From Actinernus sp. WN-2022 (Eukaryota > Cnidaria > Anthozoa > Actiniaria > Actinernidae), in the NCBI GenBank assembly GCA_030867875.1, contig JAOWCC010000577.1:150218344-150282343 (forward strand): DNA of 64,000 bases, given 5' to 3'. The notes beneath the pieces were generated by a model that saw only the letters and a list, made by a program, of their open reading frames with translations, ran no database searches and was not told the origin of the DNA. Of this stretch, positions 34,601 through 41,390 are shown one piece after another. A program made the position numbers and the translations under genes. Each line of letters starts with the position of its first letter. Within the stretch, counting starts at the first letter, position 1.

Positions 34601-37600
34601 GTGCTGCCTTTATCGGAGAAGAGAAGACGGACGACTCCATATTAAAAGAGTTATAAGAGAGTAAATCACGTCTGACTCAGGCCACGTTTACGCGTTTAAC
34701 TCTGCGATCACAATTCACTTGAAAATCGCTGCATCAAACGAGTTTTACATGTATTTTTAAAAGTCTTCAAAACATACTCTACACAAGTACTGAGCGGGAA
34801 TACTCGACTCTAGCTCAGAATAGTTCCGAGATAATATCTGAACTCGGCTTTTAATTTCTGTCAGCGAGGTGTCTTGAGCGGCACTATTATATTACAGAGT
34901 AACAAATAATTCAGCATAGTTTCTCAATAATTTTAAATGGTGTTTGTTCTTGAGAATTCATTTCACACTTCGAGTTTTAGTTTACCGAGTTCCAGTGTGT
35001 TTTGAAAGTTTAGAGCCTACGCTACAGTCGTGAAAGGAAAACGGCTTTTCTTGTCAAAACACGCAAATTGAATAATAATGCGTTTTAATTCGCTGACGTG
35101 ACGGACACGGTGTGTTGACCGCGCGCCCAGCCGTTAGTGGGGAGAGGCTTAGGAGAAACGACACCCCAACGGCTGAAACCGAGCCTAGAACTGGTGTCTA
35201 ATAAAGTAACCCCTGCTAATGAAACAGCGTGCAGCATAAACGTTATTAGAAAACGGTCGTTGACATCAGGTTGTTGACGGTTAAGGTTTTGGTTACTGGA
35301 CGGGTTAGGGTTTTGGTTACTGGATGGGTTTAGGGTTTCGGTTCGAGTCCTCGTGGAGCCGATATTTTTTTATGTACAGTAGTTGAGGGAATCGTGCTTG
35401 TTCGCCTAAATTTCTAAGTGCCGCTTTAGTTTGTACCCTACAAATTCTGGTATATAACATCGAGTAAATAGTGCAGTGCATTTCGGGAGTGTGACCTTCT
35501 GGCGAATGGAATCTAGCTGCGACCTCGATAACCAGTGAATTGTGCTCGTGATCCCATGGGAAAGGCTTTCATGGATGGCAAACAAACTTCAAAACGCTGT
35601 TTTAGAAAGATCGTGGGAAATATAATTTACAAACAGGTTTTATGCTCTTATCACTCTGAAACGAGCATAAAACATTTAATAGCTAAACTGCATTAAACAC
35701 AGACAACAGTCAGGGGCGGGCATCTCGTTTATTGATACTTGTCGGACACGTATAATTACAGCAGTATATAATGTTGGCCAATCACGTCTATATATATATA
35801 TGTGTAGTCAGTAGATTTCTTCTATTTTTAACATATGTCCTAAAGAAGAATTAGGTATCAAGGTAGAGAAACGCCTTCGAGTGATTCTTACATATTAAAC
35901 ACTCCTCTTTATACACCCTCAACGTTATCTCAACGGGATTATATAACTTGTTTATATAACATAGCAACATACTGCATTAATTCCTACCCACTTGTGTACA
36001 TTTCGTAAACGCTACTAAATATATTTAATTTGGTAATGACACTACCGAGCTCGTAAATAAAACGAAATCAGATGTTTGCCATCCAGTACAACCACGTGAT
36101 TGCATTCCTGCAAAAGGCCCACTACTTTCGAAACTCAATTGAAAATCGTTCCAACAGAATTGTTGGTTTGCATTGATTTTCATGATTCTATTGCTGGTTT
36201 GCCAGTGGGATTGACTCTATCTATACATACTCTTCTTACTTTCATGGAATATATGTGTTACTGAAGTCTTAAGCTCAGACCAAACGGACTTCGCAAGTCA
36301 ACGCAAGTTTTTGACTTGTGTTGGACTTGCGTTTCGTTTAGCCATCCACTTGCATGGACTTGCATTGACCGGCTTTGATTGAGCTCAGATTCGTATGTCA
36401 GTTGACGCAAGTGTTCACCGTTTAACCACCACCCAACACAAGTTGATCAAAGAAATTTGTAAATTTTATGGGGGATTTTAACTAAACAGTACAGAAATAC
36501 TTTATGACGGCTAAACTTGCGTTAACTTGCGACCTAACTTGCATGTCCGTTTGGCCACCTATATATCCACATGTTTGATCGCAAGTTTTGATTTCGAAAC
36601 TTGCGTTGACTTGTGTCGACTTGCGAGTCCGCTTGGCCGGCTTTATCCTTTTCTCTTCTTTATCAGGTGATGAGCTGCAGGGGTGGTTCAATAGCAGAGG
36701 ATGGACCAGTAATCCAGATGGTATCATATGCATAACAAACCAGGAGGCACACATTAAGTCAAGGAACATTGCTGAAACGATTGACTTTGACAGTAAGTAC
36801 TCCATAATGCATTGCAAGCCTTGAATATGGACATGTTTTGGAAGTAAGCGGCTGTGAACGAAAAGTTGGTGGCTGTATAATCGAACGCAATCGAACGCAA
36901 TCGAATTCAATCCACTGGATTGAGTTCGATAATCGAAGATAATCGAACGTTCGATTTCCGAACTCCGATTGGTAAACTGAAACCTTGAAAAACAAAGACG
37001 CTCGGAGATCGAGAACTTTGGCACTAGTCTAGTTTTCTTGTGGTTGGGTTGCGAGTACACGTTAGCGTTGACAATTTGCTTTCCCGGTTTTCAAAGCGTT
37101 GAAATGTGGTTCAGACCAGTTAATAAGAGCTTGAAAGATTAGATGTTTCGTGAAAGGCCAGAAAGGCGATCAAGAATCTCATTTCATCTTGATGTGGATG
37201 TAAGAGAGAACAAATAATTCAAGGTTTGTATGCCACTGATGAACATTCTGAACTTATTCGTGTTATTGGGGAGCCGGGGTGGTGCAGTGGTGAAGCGCTT
37301 CATCTCTCAACTCTATCACCCGGGTTAGATCCCAACAAACTCAACTCACGTGTGGCGCCACGTCCGGTACCGCCTTTCTTCCGGGTTCTCCGGTTTTCCT
37401 CCCTCCACAAAAACCAACCAAATTCCAATTCGATCTGTGGTTGGTTGTTTCAGGTCTCGTTAGAAGTTCCGATTTTTTTTTTTGGCAGAGACAGTTTACG
37501 TTATTTATTAAAAACTAACTAGAACTACAGTCGAACCCCTCCTAACGGACACCCCTCGTAAGCGAACACCCCTTGTAAGCGGACACCATTTTGAAGTCCC

Positions 37601-38268
37601 GGCCGTTTCCTTAAGAAAACCCTATATTTGTAACCTCCCATAAACGGACACCTCCCGTAAGCGGACGCGGACACCATTTCTCTGGTCCCAACGGCAAAAA
37701 AAGACCTCCCGTAAGCGGACACTTGAAAACATAATCCTCAGGAAATGATATTTATTTGATACAAAAGCACTCCTTTCATCGCACAACTGTGCATCGGTGT
37801 CCTGTGTCAAGTATCTAGTGATTCTGTTTTCACCTGAACCAATCCATTTCTGCATCTGTAACAACCTTACTTTGTGATTAAACTACTGTATGCTATCATT
37901 GTTCTTGTCCCTTTAACTCTTTTTGAAATTTCAACCCCCCGTAAGCGGACACTTCGAGGCGGTCCCAAGGGTGTCCGCTTACGAGGGGTTCGACTGTAAT
38001 TATAGATTATCAAAGTGCGTTCGACCTATATTTTTATACGAGAAAGGACTGGGCTTCCTGTGGTGACAAATTAAAATACACACCCTTTATTGCTACAGTG
38101 GTGTGGACTGTGTGTAAACAATTAATATCCTGATCAAAAATGTCTGTCTTTAAATAAATGTGAACAATATTGGAAGTCTTGAAATAATAAACTTGTCACC
38201 ACCGCGTAATATCCTTTCTATGCATCTTTTTTCTAGGTGTTGCCAACATTATTGCAGCAGCCAGATAG
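16628..38268 (+). CDS. EIF3K: eIF3k, translation initiation factor 3 subunit K (nine coding exons)
   Basis: Coding exons are 16628-16680, 20783-20831, 27523-27572, 28040-28160, 28757-28831, 29948-30014, 30638-30715, 36667-36792 and 38237-38268. All introns are GT-AG, every junction keeps phase, and the 651 nt encode 216 residues against 218 in the human protein. Conserved stretches are [55 protein letters not shown] and the C-terminal IDFDSVANI. The protein folds as a helical repeat plus winged helix and is a peripheral subunit of eIF3, which binds the 40S ribosome in the cytoplasm. The intron load is large (about 21 kb, much of it transposons). Identity is secure. Confidence 0.97.
17083..17132. 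repeat. Inverted repeat partner A (with 19583-19640)
   Basis: GATTGGTTAGCCTGCAATG followed by CAGGC and TATTTGGGAAAC recurs inverted at 19583-19640, about 2.5 kb away in the same eIF3k intron. The TIR element at 17161-18335 lies between them. The pair may be the ends of an older element. Confidence 0.5.
17161..18335. mobile_element. 1.17 kb DNA transposon with ~95 bp inverted ends and sub-terminal motifs
   Basis: The left end TGATTGGCCCTGATCGCC is the reverse complement of the right end for roughly 95 bp. Inside both ends are spaced GC-rich copies of AAATGCCCCAC or CCCGGG-(C/A)AAATGCCCC (for example near 17330, 17370, 18130, 18195 and 18230). These look like transposase-binding sub-terminal repeats. 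There is no transposase frame. No target duplication was recognised, so the superfamily is open. It lies within eIF3k intron 1. Confidence 0.75.
18336..20782. other. Remainder of eIF3k intron 1
   Basis: AT-rich intron sequence. It holds the inverted-repeat partner at 19583-19640, a small palindromic patch near 19795-19905, ATCGATT-rich repeats near 19940-20060 and 20340-20420, and several TACATGTA palindromes. No coding exon was recognised. Confidence 0.5.
19583..19640. repeat. Inverted repeat partner B (with 17083-17132)
   Basis: GTTTCCCAAATATAATGCC followed by TGCATTGCAGGCTAGTGATTGG is the near reverse complement of 17083-17132. Confidence 0.5.
20783..20831 (+). CDS. EIF3K: eIF3k coding exon 2
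   Basis: The acceptor is TTCTTATAG. The exon completes Arg18 and encodes 19-34 ([16 protein letters not shown]), ending in phase 0 before GTTGGT. Confidence 0.95.
20832..21679. other. eIF3k intron 2, first part
   Basis: AT-rich intron with many TACATGTA/ACATGTAC words (for example near 20970, 21030 and 21250). No gene or element ends recognised. Confidence 0.45.
21680..21830. repeat. AAAATCAAAGAATGAAGTC-type imperfect tandem repeat
   Basis: Six or so degenerate units of about 24 bp alternate GAAGTC with runs such as AAAATTCAAAAATGG. An inverted, related block lies at 27285-27365 in the same intron, with AGGAACAATATTAAAATGAAG here facing its complement there. The two could be ends of a 5.7 kb element. 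Confidence 0.6.
22080..22960. mobile_element. Inverted-repeat element with ~210 bp diverged arms
   Basis: The sequence at about 22080-22290 returns inverted at about 22735-22960. Shared blocks include CAGAATATTTTAGGGC, GTTTTAATTTTAATACAG, TACAGCC-TTTTTGAAAA, GGCTGGTCTGTCT and GGATGGATGGAAGTTTGTC. The arms differ by many substitutions, so the insertion is old. Open frames inside show no transposase similarity. Confidence 0.72.
22961..24175. other. eIF3k intron 2, middle part
   Basis: AT-rich intron with no gene recognised. A 130-codon reverse frame at 23338-22946 has no known domain. A short hairpin lies at 23704-23756. Confidence 0.4.
23704..23756. repeat. 53 bp hairpin
   Basis: GGGTTTTTTGGGGAGCCCC pairs with GGGGCTCCGAAAAAAGAACCC across a short CTAAG-containing loop. 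It is not a bacterial terminator in this context and is probably a small fold-back repeat. Confidence 0.6.
24180..25566. mobile_element. TTAA-flanked DNA transposon (1387 bp)
   Basis: The ends AGACCCTGTGTC(C/T)GAGCCC and their reverse complement match over about 35 bp and include CATGGTGCTTTGCGC. TTAA flanks both sides (24176-24179 and 25567-25570). TTAA with AG-starting ends fits Kolobok-like elements; piggyBac is the alternative. No transposase was recognised. The interior includes a LINE-like tail with AATAAAG followed by an ATT run. Confidence 0.8.
25421..25453. repeat. (ATT)n run
   Basis: ATT repeats follow GTAATAAAGTTATTATT, a form common at LINE 3' ends, inside the TTAA element. Confidence 0.75.
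25571..27280. other. eIF3k intron 2, last part
   Basis: AT-rich intron. Isolated TACATGTA words; no coding exon, RNA gene or clear element ends recognised. Confidence 0.45.
27285..27365. repeat. Inverted partner of the 21680-21830 repeat
   Basis: TTTTGACTTCATTTTCGACTT, followed by GATGTTGGACTTCTATTTTCG and CATATTAATATTGTTC, is the reverse-complement counterpart of the 21.7 kb block. Confidence 0.6.
27523..27572 (+). CDS. EIF3K: eIF3k coding exon 3
   Basis: The acceptor is GTTTTACAG. It encodes residues 35-50 ([16 protein letters not shown]) and two bases of Leu51. The donor is GTAAGT. Confidence 0.96.
28040..28160 (+). CDS. EIF3K: eIF3k coding exon 4
   Basis: The acceptor is TTTTTTCAG. It encodes residues 52-91, including [13 protein letters not shown] and [14 protein letters not shown], the most conserved helices of the HAM/PCI-like domain. 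It ends in phase 0 before GTATCC. Confidence 0.96.
28407..28424. repeat. (GT)n microsatellite
   Basis: A short run of GT repeats just upstream of a tRNA-like segment in intron 4. Confidence 0.8.
28425..28640 (+). mobile_element. Possible tRNA-derived SINE
   Basis: GGCAGAATGTGTTAGTGCA begins a tRNA-like head. A box-B-like AGTTCAATTCCTGCC follows about 50 bp later, and GGCAG can pair with CTGCC. An unrelated body follows. No clear poly-A or target duplication, so the call is tentative. Confidence 0.35.
28757..28831 (+). CDS. EIF3K: eIF3k coding exon 5
   Basis: The acceptor is ATATGCAG. It encodes residues 92-116 with [19 protein letters not shown], in phase 0 at both ends. The donor is GTAAGT. 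Confidence 0.96.
29535..29930 (+). mobile_element. LINE 3' fragment (CR1/L2-like tail)
   Basis: On the + strand [18 protein letters not shown], then ENLTEAG and SLSVFKTYF in other frames, reproduce the conserved C-terminal tail of CR1/L2-like LINEs. AATAAAGAGTTTTAAAAAATC ends the fragment. It lies in the sense direction within eIF3k intron 5, just 17 bp before exon 6. Confidence 0.6.
29948..30014 (+). CDS. EIF3K: eIF3k coding exon 6
   Basis: The acceptor is CTCCTTTAG. It encodes residues 117-138 ([20 protein letters not shown]...) and one base of Tyr139. The donor is GTAAGT. Confidence 0.95.
30638..30715 (+). CDS. EIF3K: eIF3k coding exon 7
   Basis: The acceptor is TTTTTTTTCAG. It encodes 140-164, with [20 protein letters not shown], the conserved stretch leading into the winged helix. 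It ends with one base of Gly165 before GTATGT. Confidence 0.96.
30760..31215. repeat. Sub-terminal motif array, GACCCCAGGGGCGTTTG type
   Basis: Four 29 bp units (AGCTTAGCTGACCCCAGGGG...) start at 30955, 30984, 31013 and 31042. Two longer variants at 31071 and 31114 carry CCACGGTGGGGCATTT. Outlying GGGGCATTTG or GGGGGATTTG motifs occur at 30820-30865 and, inverted, near 31175. The layout resembles the ends of the element at 17161-18335. Confidence 0.7.
32027..32090 (+). other. tRNA-like segment, left arm, box B lost
   Basis: TTGGCTCTGTGGTACAGTGG and TTTAGAGCGCGCGCTTTCG give a box-A-like promoter. The GGTTCGAGTC box B present in the other arm is missing here, where the sequence passes directly to a poly-A run. 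Confidence 0.6.
32720..32793 (-). other. tRNA-like segment, right arm
   Basis: Read on the - strand it has box-A-like TGGTACAGTGGTTTAGAGCG and box-B-like GGGGTTCGAGTC, followed by CACCAGGCGC. A proper anticodon stem is not convincing, so it is a tRNA-derived SINE head or tRNA pseudogene, not a working tRNA. Confidence 0.6.
33435..34175. mobile_element. MULE-like DNA transposon, copy 2 (741 bp)
   Basis: Nearly identical in full length to 8548-9292, with the same CAACCTCGTCCCC ends. GGAACTGGT flanks it on both sides (33426-33434 and 34176-34184), a 9 bp target duplication. Non-autonomous. Its right flank is also the left target site of the next element. Confidence 0.9.
34186..35187. mobile_element. 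Second MULE-like element (1002 bp)
   Basis: Inverted ends of about 70 bp begin TAGGCTCGGTTTC(C)AGCCG and include CTCTCCCCACT and GCTGGGCGCGCG. GAACTGGTG flanks it (34177-34185 and 35188-35196), a 9 bp duplication. A 67-codon frame at 34453-34656 has no recognised domain. Its terminus also occurs alone at 7862-7888. Confidence 0.87.
35280..35350. repeat. Short minisatellite with TTAGGG words
   Basis: Two to three imperfect copies of GGTTAGGGTTTTGGTTACTGG. The telomere-like word occurs only within this larger unit, so it is not a telomeric array. It ends in GGTTCGAGTCC, resembling a tRNA box B, without a box A upstream. Confidence 0.55.
35510..36120. repeat. Dispersed repeat related to 59060-59290
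   Basis: Blocks such as GTGCTCGTGATCCCATGGG, AACGCTGTTTTAGAAAGAT and AACAGGTTTT, and the end CTGCAAAAGGCC, recur in inverted order and orientation at 59060-59290. They appear to be two diverged members of one family. The ends are not defined. Confidence 0.5.
36275..36645. mobile_element. MITE with ACTTGCGTT sub-terminal repeats
   Basis: GACCAAACGGACTTCGCAAGTC on the left opposes GACTTGCGAGTCCGCTTGGCC on the right. Many ACTTGCGTT/AACGCAAGT words fill the ends. It ends about 22 bp before eIF3k exon 8, so it may overlap the branch region of that intron. Confidence 0.65.
36667..36792 (+). CDS. EIF3K: eIF3k coding exon 8
   Basis: The acceptor is TCTTTATCAG. It encodes 166-206, with [16 protein letters not shown] and AETIDFD, which is the winged-helix part. 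It ends with one base of Ser207 before GTAAGT. Confidence 0.96.
37268..37490 (+). mobile_element. tRNA-derived SINE
   Basis: GGTGGTGCAGTGGTGAAGCG (box A) and CCCGGGTTAGATCCC (box B) are 30-odd bases apart, as in tRNA-headed SINEs. A CT-rich body (CCGGGTTCTCCGGTTTTCC) follows, then a run of T. No tRNA cloverleaf is intact. Confidence 0.65.
37528..37996. mobile_element. TA-flanked MITE, Tc1/mariner type (469 bp)
   Basis: Inverted ends CAGTCGAACCCCTC... and ...GAGGGGTTCGACTG are flanked by TA on both sides (37526-37527 and 37997-37998). Copies of GTAAGCGGACACC are repeated many times inside both ends. No transposase frame. A TA duplication fits the Tc1/mariner superfamily. Confidence 0.8.
38237..38268 (+). 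CDS. EIF3K: eIF3k coding exon 9 (terminal)
   Basis: The acceptor is TTTTTTCTAG. It completes Ser207, encodes VANIIAAAR (208-216) and ends at TAG 38266-38268. An AATAAA occurs only at about 39397, after two fold-back elements, so the 3' untranslated end is uncertain. Confidence 0.9.
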
Positions 38269-38606
38269 GGTTGATTTTACTCAAAGAAACTCATCCAATG
38301 CAGACATGGTGCAAAATATCGAAGTGTTTTATCTTCACCATATTTGGTTGGGATAGCGAAAGCCCTTCATATCACGAATTGTCGGACACTGAACACAATC
38401 TACTGAGCACCGGAAGATTCGTTCAGCAAGGCCCGGTTCAGATGGCAAACTTCATGCGCCGAATATAATAGATGAAAGAGCAGTGTCTGAATCAATAGGC
38501 CTTTTGCAGGAAACGTCGTGCTGGTTTATCACTTCAAGTTTGAATTAGTTTCGGCAGATGAGGCCAGGGTGGCGTTCACATTAGTTCGCCCCAACGTCGA
38601 ACTTAA

Positions 38607-39022
38607 AGGGAACCTCGGCTGAAAAACAATGTTTGCTCTCAAGTGTTTGTTATGGATGCCTAAGTCTGTTTCTGTGTTTGTCTCCAGTAAATTGTACTCT
38701 AGATGTCATTTATACAACAATTTTGCTGTCGATAAAACTCATTTGAATTTCCTGCGCGCCGCCATCTTGAATTTTATGACGTCACAGTGTTGCCTTATTG
38801 TCAGAAAACAATAGCTCTTTTGTTATGCGACAATAGGGCCACATTGTGACGTCATGATATCCAAGATGGCGGCACGCAGGAAATTCAAATGAGTTTTATC
38901 GAGAGGAAAATCGGTGCATAAATGACATCTAGTGTACAATTTAATGGAGACAAACACAGAAACAGACTTAGGCATCTATAACAAACACTTGAGAGCAAAC
39001 ATTGTTTTTCAGCCGAGGTTCT
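38607..39022. mobile_element. TTAA-flanked fold-back element (416 bp)
   Basis: Arms of about 190 bp (from AGGGAACCTCGGCTGAAAAAC) pair across a 40 bp centre. TTAA flanks both sides (38603-38606 and 39023-39026). Each arm carries a CGCCATCTTG or CAAGATGGCGG word near the centre and a TGACGTCA-like site. Non-coding. Confidence 0.85.
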
Positions 39023-39029
39023 TTAATGA

Positions 39030-39129
39030 TTCACCCAGTGGCCATCTTGGATTGAAAGCGAGGCAATCCTTTGTTTTTTGCTAGGCCAAAGGTTGCCTCG
39101 CTTTCAACCCAAGATGGCCACCAGGTGAA
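39030..39129. repeat. 100 bp palindrome
   Basis: TTCACC(C)AGTGGCCATCTTGG with GAAAGCGAGGCAA pairs with TTGCCTCGCTTTC and CCAAGATGGCCACCAGGTGAA across about 25 bp. It directly follows the TTAA fold-back element. Confidence 0.75.
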
Positions 39130-39617
39130 AAGAGTGAATTAGTTCGGCGCATGAAAAGTTCGCCGTCTGAGACGAGCTAACTTTCTCTATAAACTTCTCT
39201 AACAAGAAACTGATTTATACAAATCCTAACTCAGGATTTAAAGTGTCATTAACATGGTAGTCTAGGAACTAAAATTGCCGCAATTGAAAGCTATTCTCGA
39301 TCATTTTGATCATTATTTATTGGACCAAAGAGGATAGTTACTTTCTGGCAGGCTCTGTTCAGTCATGATGTAACTGTAAAGTTTCTGCTTTGTGGATGAA
39401 TAAAACATGCCATGCTGGACTGTTGTGGGAAGTTTATTATTGCCTCACGATCCGGCTCTAAGCTCTAGGAAGTAAAGTGCCGAACTTTGCGAGGTCTCTC
39501 AGGGCTATATACGCTAGCGGAGCATGTTTTTTTGAGTTTTTTTAGTGATGTATATTATTATGTTTTGAACTGGCTGTACAGAAAAAGCCCCCTCCGCGGT
39601 CCCTGCTTCTGGGTATC

Positions 39618-40153
39618 ATGCGTTTGCATAGTCGGGTTGAAATAACCCACTGTCGAAATATGCTTCACTATAAGTTCCTTGACCTCTTGGAAGACGCCAT
39701 CGCCCAGCCTGACACAAGAAGGAGCATCGTTCGGCACCAAGACAAGATCACCAGTGCAAAGGCTCGCCGCGACTACGCTTTTGCGCCATGGGTGTTTCTG
39801 ATGCCCTCTGACATGATCCTCCAGTTTGGGCGGATCGTGGGGTATAACAGCAACCCCAAGAAGGCCAACCCGAGCATGCACTTTGCGTACAATTCCATCA
39901 ATGGGGAGCTTAAGATGAAGACGCATTCCATGGAAGGACCAGCCTCAGAGCCTTCCCTCGTGCAGTCCCCGTGGCACCAGTCTCGACCTGTTGTGCACCG
40001 CCCCACGCTTCACGTGGCTGTCGTCTTGGGTCGAGCCTCAGAGAGATAGCTGCCATGTTAAGGGGATACTACCCTAATGAATATATGCCTTTAAGATGGA
40101 AGGTGATTTCGACCCAACTGATGAAACGTCTGGTGAAGCTCGCTCGATACTAG
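39618..40153 (+). pseudogene. Unidentified coding remnant A
   Basis: The first frame (39618-40049) has a continuous, protein-like composition (AKARRDYAFAPWVFLMPSD, QFGRIVGYN, HFAYNSINGELKMKTH). Near 39960 the sense seems to pass into the frame ending at 40153 (REIAAMLRGYYPNEYMPL), suggesting a frame shift. The start codon is uncertain because the frame is also open upstream. No known domain was recognised, and no membrane segment or zinc motif was seen. Its end overlaps the start of remnant B by about 58 bp. Confidence 0.4.
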
Positions 40154-40515
40154 AGGAATCGCAAGCACTGGAAACCAGGATGGAGCCCATCAAAGAGCGT
40201 ACGCCCCTTCGCGATAGAATCAAGGCTATCTTCAAGAAGTACAGGTTTACCGCCCTTGGAGTTATCACGGTCGCGGGGGCTGTTAAAAGCGTCGTCATCT
40301 TTTCAATCCTGCTGGGACTCGCAGGAGCCAAGGGAGTTGGTAAGGGCTTGAAAGAACTTCGCAAGAAGGTGGGGCAGCTCCTCCCTGGGACGGTTGGGGC
40401 CATTGCCAGCTACATATTCCGTATAGCTGGTGAAATTGTAGACCTCTTGGCGAAGAATACCTGGTGGAGCAATACAAACGGCGTTAGCGCCACAACCATG
40501 CAGCCCCGACTGTAG
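40096..40515 (+). CDS. Unidentified small membrane-type protein B
   Basis: ATG opens 139 codons. The N-terminal third is acidic then basic (KERTPLRDRIKAIFKKY). Hydrophobic stretches follow at about residues 52-78 (FTALGVITVAGAV, FSILLGLAGA) and about 92-116 (VGAIASYIFRIAGEIVDLL), separated by the basic KGVGKGLKELRKKVGQ. This layout suggests two membrane helices. The C-terminal 20 residues look unrelated and may follow a frame change, because such a protein would be expected to continue hydrophobic. Function unknown. Neighbours suggest it belongs to the same mobile element. Confidence 0.45.
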   Translation: MEGDFDPTDETSGEARSILEESQALETRMEPIKERTPLRDRIKAIFKKYRFTALGVITVAGAVKSVVIFSILLGLAGAKGVGKGLKELRKKVGQLLPGTVGAIASYIFRIAGEIVDLLAKNTWWSNTNGVSATTMQPRL

Positions 40516-40837
40516 CAATCGTGACCACCAAGTTAATGTCGTGCTGGGTCGAGGCTGGTGGTGCCTCCTTTGGAGGAGGTGACTTGAGTGATTCCTTTGG
40601 TGCAGGTGATGGGAGGGAGATGGTCGGCGCCTTACGAAAACGTAATGGCTCAGTATGAACCGACAACCCTAACTTATTGTCATGCGCTTCCCTTAGGGTC
40701 CAAACGAAAGCCGATGTTCGTCGCCTCATCGAGGCCACCCGCCCACGACATGCTGTTGTGCTTCTTCGACATAACATTGGTCGAGTATTTCGTCTTGTTG
40801 TTGGCCTCAACGTAGTTATGTAACACTTGGAGCACAA
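40484..40837 (-). pseudogene. Unidentified reverse-strand coding remnant C
   Basis: This 117-codon frame on the - strand has a Pro/Lys/Glu-rich middle (SPAPKESLKSPPPKEAPP) and a short hydrophobic C-terminal segment (INLVVTIATVGAAWLW). The first half is Arg/Cys/Ser-rich and reads better in an adjacent frame (MSKKHNSMSWAGGLDEATN), so a frame shift near 40700 is likely. It converges with B, overlapping its last 32 bp. Unknown function. Confidence 0.35.
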
Positions 40838-41390
40838 GGCGACCGCGTGTTCAAGCTTGAACAGTCCTGGAGTACGTTAGCTCCAGGCATCGAAAGCCAA
40901 CCACTCGTTTCGGTGGACGTCAATGTCCTCGCGTAGCTCGGAGCGCACAACGTCCTCCCTCGCAGAGGCCCGACCCTTAACTCCAAGCGCGGCCAATCCC
41001 GGAGACTATACGTGGAGGTGCCAAACCTCGGAATAGAAAATTGTCTTGGACCCCGGTAGCTTTGCCCTCCTAGCGGACATACCTGGCCGGTGCAGGTCGC
41101 CATGCCAACAATCGTCTGGTGGCCAATGTCGGGAGATGCCTCGTCTCACGTCGGGTCATCAAGTTTGGCTCGGCGGTCTTGGAAGACACCGCCAGGATAT
41201 GTCTTATCCAGGCCTATTCGGACCTCTACCTATTAACGGGTGAGCGAGTCTAGCATAGAGCAGGGAGTCCTGTCTGAGAGCCTCAACAAGCTCCGCTCCA
41301 AGGCGGGTGACAAGGGTTCTGATGCTGCTGATGTCGCGTTGGATGAGACATACGGTACAAAGTGTAGGATCCCGATAGAGGGCGGGGCGA
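40812..41390 (+). pseudogene. Broken coding remnant D, possible structural protein
   Basis: Protein-like segments appear in changing frames: GDRVFKLEQSWSTLAPG near 40840-40890, YVEVPNLGIENCL near 41007-41045, a Arg/Val/Leu-rich stretch near 41100-41230, and ESLNKLRSKAGDKGSDAADV with ETYGTKCRIPIE near 41280-41385. At least three frame changes or stops interrupt them. Beta-rich composition and the gene neighbourhood make a capsid-like or other structural role conceivable, but no domain was proved. Confidence in coding ancestry is moderate, in function low. Confidence 0.35.

Larger units (their letters stand above)
39580..41390. mobile_element. Decayed compact multi-ORF element, possibly virus-like
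   Basis: This stretch is richer in GC than its surroundings. It holds at least four coding remnants with little space between them: two overlapping frames on +, one on -, then a broken + frame that starts almost back-to-back with the - frame. Overlapping genes on both strands are unlike the host genes nearby and more like a virus-like or Polinton-type mobile element. The repeat-like impression comes from memory of similar uncharacterised proteins scattered in cnidarian genomes, not from a search. No polymerase, integrase or terminal repeat was seen. Class unknown. Confidence 0.4.

Noticed and set aside
35280..35350. TTAGGG words suggesting an interstitial telomere
   Set aside because: They occur only as part of a larger imperfect unit, not as a telomeric array.
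36482..37060. 192-codon reverse-strand frame across eIF3k exon 8
   Set aside because: It is antisense to a conserved exon and to a MITE, with low-complexity, non-protein-like content.
39558..39926. 122-codon reverse frame
   Set aside because: It is antisense to remnant A, whose + frame has the more protein-like composition. Neither has a known domain, so the choice is not certain.
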